A DNA stretch of 64,000 nucleotides. It comes from Allolobophora icterica. Taxonomy: Eukaryota; Annelida; Clitellata; Crassiclitellata; Lumbricidae. Under the pieces are notes generated by a model. That model saw nothing but the letters and a program-made list of their open reading frames with translations. It was not told the origin of the DNA and did not search any database. Both the position numbers and the translations under genes were made by a program. Below are positions 61,024 to 64,000 of this stretch, piece after piece (the stretch's first letter is position 1; every line of letters begins with the position of its first letter). The DNA is taken from the NCBI GenBank assembly GCA_963556255.1, contig OY744612.1:19922068-19986067 (forward strand), read 5' to 3'.

Positions 61024-61671
61024 GACTTGCGATTAAAAGATGCCTTCTGCCTTTCGGTTTAGCCGGATTGCATTGTTATTATAGATGGACATATGAAGAG
61101 GAAGATAATGGAGACATCTGGAGTGGGAGGATTGAAACCGAATGTCAACAAATTATGTTTAAAATGTCAATGAATCAGCGTTTTTATTGCGTTGCTAGGC
61201 GACGCGCATTGTGACGTCGTGAGATGTTTTAACTGTTTTACCGTTGTAGATAATGAAGTTGTATTCTGGTTTCCAGTTGTGCATTTCACACATTTTAATT
61301 TAAAATCCTGTAAAATCCCTAGCATAACTTCAGAAAATATAAAGATTATCCATATCCTGGTATCGATAGAAAAACAATGATACTAAAAACGTATTCTGAC
61401 GAACTCGCGTAACCTTTAAACATTTAAAGCCCCTACGAGAGATAAAATTCCACGACCGACTTGTTCCGTTACGTTACGTCATTATTGTCAACATCCGTTG
61501 TGCATTTAAGTTGTCTTAATCAGAGTTTGTTCGATAATTCTCATGTTCGATGACTTAAGTCCTAGACCGCTTTCCTCCAAAATTCTTCAACTTTGACTTT
61601 CGATTTTATGTAAAACTCCACGAAATTTGAGGCAAAGTTGATGAAAATTGAATAGTGCATTTGAGTGATTC

Positions 61672-61674
<3 letters not shown>
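61024..61674. other. Upstream side of the RLE-type LINE; 5' end not defined
   Basis: On the minus strand this precedes the LINE start codon. I could not find a target duplication or the 5' boundary of the element. A duplication partner would have to lie beyond the triplet tail near 57888. Confidence 0.4.
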
Positions 61675-61730
<56 letters not shown>

Positions 61731-61732
61731 GT

Positions 61733-62001
61733 CAGTGCTTTTTTCTAGAAAAAAAGGTTCCGGAACGGAACAATAGGTTCCGGAACGCAACAATTATGGG
61801 TGGGCTAAAATCACGAGAAAAATGGGATTGGGGGTTGGGAGGGGTCTCAATATACATTGAAAGCAATTCAAAAACACTTAAATTAAATTAAAATAACTTA
61901 AAATTATTGTTTTTATTATTATAATAAAAATATTATTTTTTAGTAGCTGAAAAAGGTGCCGGAACGCCGTTCCGGTGCGTTCCGGCTGAAAAAAGCACTG
62001 A
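61733..62001. mobile_element. hAT-like MITE (269 bp), TSD ATTATTGT
   Basis: The ends are CAGTGCTTTTTTCTAGAA and, inverted, CAGTGCTTTTTTCAGCCG. Flanks ATTATTGT (61725-61732 and 62002-62009) are identical. GGTTCCGGAACG-type motifs are repeated near both ends (61756, 61778, 61952-61985). The interior is AT-rich. It sits exactly between an (ATT)n and an (ATC)n tract. Confidence 0.92.
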
Positions 62002-62007
62002 TTATTG

Positions 62008-62040
62008 TCATCATCATCATCATTCTCATCATCGTCATCG

Positions 62041-62114
<74 letters not shown>

Positions 62115-62120
62115 GTCATC
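62008..62120 (+). repeat. (ATC)n / (GAT)n tract
   Basis: Mostly TCATCA repeats with a few CGTCATCG interruptions near the ends. It starts at the right flank of the MITE 61733-62001. A matching (ATT)n tract (61675-61730) lies at its left flank. Confidence 0.95.
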
Positions 62121-62121
62121 A

Positions 62122-62228
62122 AATAATCAGTAACTTCCATCGCGATTGTGTCTAATGCACAAGGCGTATACACCTTGCTTCTGAGTAGATAACCTTGAAG
62201 GGGCGCTATATAAAACCTCTGTAATAAC
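62122..62228 (-). repeat. SINE body/tail with TATATAGCGCC, minus strand
   Basis: The minus strand reads TTTTATATAGCGCCCCTTCA, AGGTTATCTACTCAGAAGCA and CCTTGTGCATTAGACACAAT. The same blocks appear at 51118-51160 (TTATATAGCGCATTTCACGG, TATCTACTCAGAAGCG) and 14846-14885 (CCTTGTGCATTAGATATC). Confidence 0.55.
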
Positions 62229-62563
62229 ACCGCTGACGAACCAAAGCCAAGTTTTCATCAGTGAGGCCCATATTCAGCAAATCAATCTGCTAAGACAGAG
62301 ATGCTTGATGAGTATGCCAATTCATTCCTATGAGATGGAAGACGTATAAGCCTTTGGTGAATTTAGGTGTCGGTTTCAACACAGGTACTGTAGTCGCCAA
62401 TTAATTTCTTTCCTAATCAAAAGCCAGTCCTAATTGCAACACAAACTCTTATTCGAATTGTCGCTTCTGGCGTCCGCGCGCTGGTGAAAGGTATTAGATG
62501 TAATGAGTGTCTCTTATTAGGCTTCGTCCTCAGTAGGTGTCGGAGTAATATCACACAGCGCTA

Positions 62564-62757
62564 CATAGACGTAATTTGTGAGGGTACAAGGGGTACCCGT
62601 ACCCCACTTTTTCGACAGGGTGGTACCGTACACCCACTTTTTGAGCAATGCGAATCGATATTTTATTATTGTGCCTTCCCAGAGACCGCAGTCTCCCCCT
62701 TGCTTCGTGCATGTAAGAAATTGGTACCCCACTTTTTAGACCAAGGTTACGCCCCTG
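62564..62757. mobile_element. hAT-like MITE, family 'GGCGTAA' copy 4 (194 bp), inverted, TSD CAGCGCTA
   Basis: Opposite orientation to the other three: it starts CATAGACGTAATTTGTGAGG and ends GGTTACGCCCCTG. Flanks CAGCGCTA (62556-62563 and 62758-62765) are identical. All family blocks are present (complement of GGGAAGGCACAATAATAAAA and of ACGAAGCAAG). Confidence 0.93.
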
Positions 62758-63243
62758 CAGCGCTACTTGGGGCTATAGCCTATATTACAGGACTACAAAT
62801 AAGTGCATGGTGACCGAATAATTCAGCCACGTGCGTTGCACGTTGTCTTACAGATAAACACATGAAATAACCAACTGATGTGGCATATCTGACCGTAGGC
62901 CTAGTTGGGCGCTTTATAAATTTCAGCGTTACGTATCTTACGTTGCGTTCGGGTAACAAAAGTAGCTTATTGCTTGCTTAGTTACCGACTAACTATTTAA
63001 TGCAGTTTGTCCCTATAGGTCTCGCTAGAATATATTAGGCCTATTGTATTGTATAGCGATGTAGGCTATATAAAATGCCCTACATATATACCTAGAGTAC
63101 AGTACAAAGCAATTTTGCAGCAACGTATCATTGTGTTGTATTGCATGACTTAACCAACTCATATGACCTCTACAAGTGCGCTATAAAATTCAGGCTTTTA
63201 TATTCCGCTGCTAGCCTACTTAATGCCTGGTGACCAATGTCCT

Positions 63244-63572
<329 letters not shown>

Positions 63573-63789
63573 AATGTCGTTATAGGATGCACTGCATGAT
63601 CATTTGCCACACTACATCTCAGACTTCTGCATTCGGGTAGCTCGAACAGATGTCGGCTACGATCCTCATCGAAAAAGCTGCTACAAGTCCCGAGGTCGTC
63701 AACGAGGTTTGGCGACTGTTCCTTCTCTGTCGCTGGACCCACTGCGTGGAACAAGCTCACTGATCACGTGAAGAATGCTTTTAGTTTAT

Positions 63790-63880
63790 TCATTCGGGGG
63801 TCTGCAGAGTAATGGATAACACACTGGCGTGAAGTGCTGAAGGTACCAAGATCGAATCCCGTAAGGTTTTTCAGCCTTCC
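63790..63880 (+). repeat. tRNA-like SINE head
   Basis: GCAGAGTAATGGATAACACA and CTGGCGTGAAGTGCTGAAGG are followed by AAGATCGAATCCCG, a B-box-like element. The promoter order suits a tRNA-derived SINE. Confidence 0.45.
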
Positions 63881-64000
63881 ACTCGCTGGGTGGAAGTGGT
63901 TAAATGAATAGTAGGCCATGTTGACGCCGTGTGGCTGCCGTTTAAATACAGTTATATTCGACTCCTGTAAAACTGTTATCATGTGCTTCTACTAAATACA

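Overview
The window looks like gene-poor, repeat-rich nuclear DNA of an animal. Three things point that way: dense di-, tri- and tetranucleotide microsatellites, animal-type LINE reverse transcriptases (L2/CR1-like, RLE-type, and a type ending in a 'YGGESW' region), and many 8-bp-TSD hAT elements. The repeated 'CGCTATATAAAT' tails, tRNA-like SINE heads and frequent TAGGCCTA octamer suggest a marine invertebrate, perhaps a mollusc; this placement is an inference. I found no host protein-coding exon, rRNA or functional tRNA that I could defend. Most open frames are products of tandem repeats.

Layout. 1-5 kb: an L2-like C-terminal fragment, a 531-bp hAT element, a small MITE inserted in a ~50-bp tandem repeat, and SINE-like sequence. 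5-13 kb: microsatellites, a mariner-like element with ~200-bp inverted repeats (9.4-10.2 kb), and a cluster of a microsatellite-associated repeat with a hAT remnant carrying a BED-finger fragment. 13-25 kb: SINE remnants, a 314-bp hAT MITE, a long TG tract, a degenerate ~40-bp minisatellite and a 30-bp minisatellite (21.3-22.3 kb). 25-34 kb: a 1.28-kb hAT with the N-terminus of its transposase, several more hAT MITEs and a long CA/CACACG tract. 34-42 kb: tandem duplications, a hairpin-rich repeat, a hAT nested in a hAT, an L2-like RT pseudogene and a 21-bp minisatellite. 43-47 kb: a 4.06-kb hAT-ended element containing about 2 kb of a 25-bp minisatellite and a LINE 3' fragment. 47.2-48.6 kb: an apparently uninterrupted 1,425-bp (TGA)n tract. 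49-58 kb: CTGT, CA and triplet microsatellites and further minisatellites. 58.1-61.0 kb: one intact 983-codon retrotransposon ORF on the minus strand, the only convincing complete CDS. 61-64 kb: three more hAT MITEs and SINE tails.

The main result is that 18 separate elements can be delimited by paired termini plus matching 8-bp flanks (perfect, or 7 of 8), covering about 11.4 kb (roughly 18%). They fall into several terminal-sequence families, and three carry remnants of transposase domains. The intact RT/endonuclease ORF is the only candidate for a currently functional mobile gene. Transposase able to move the hAT elements would have to come from elsewhere in the genome.
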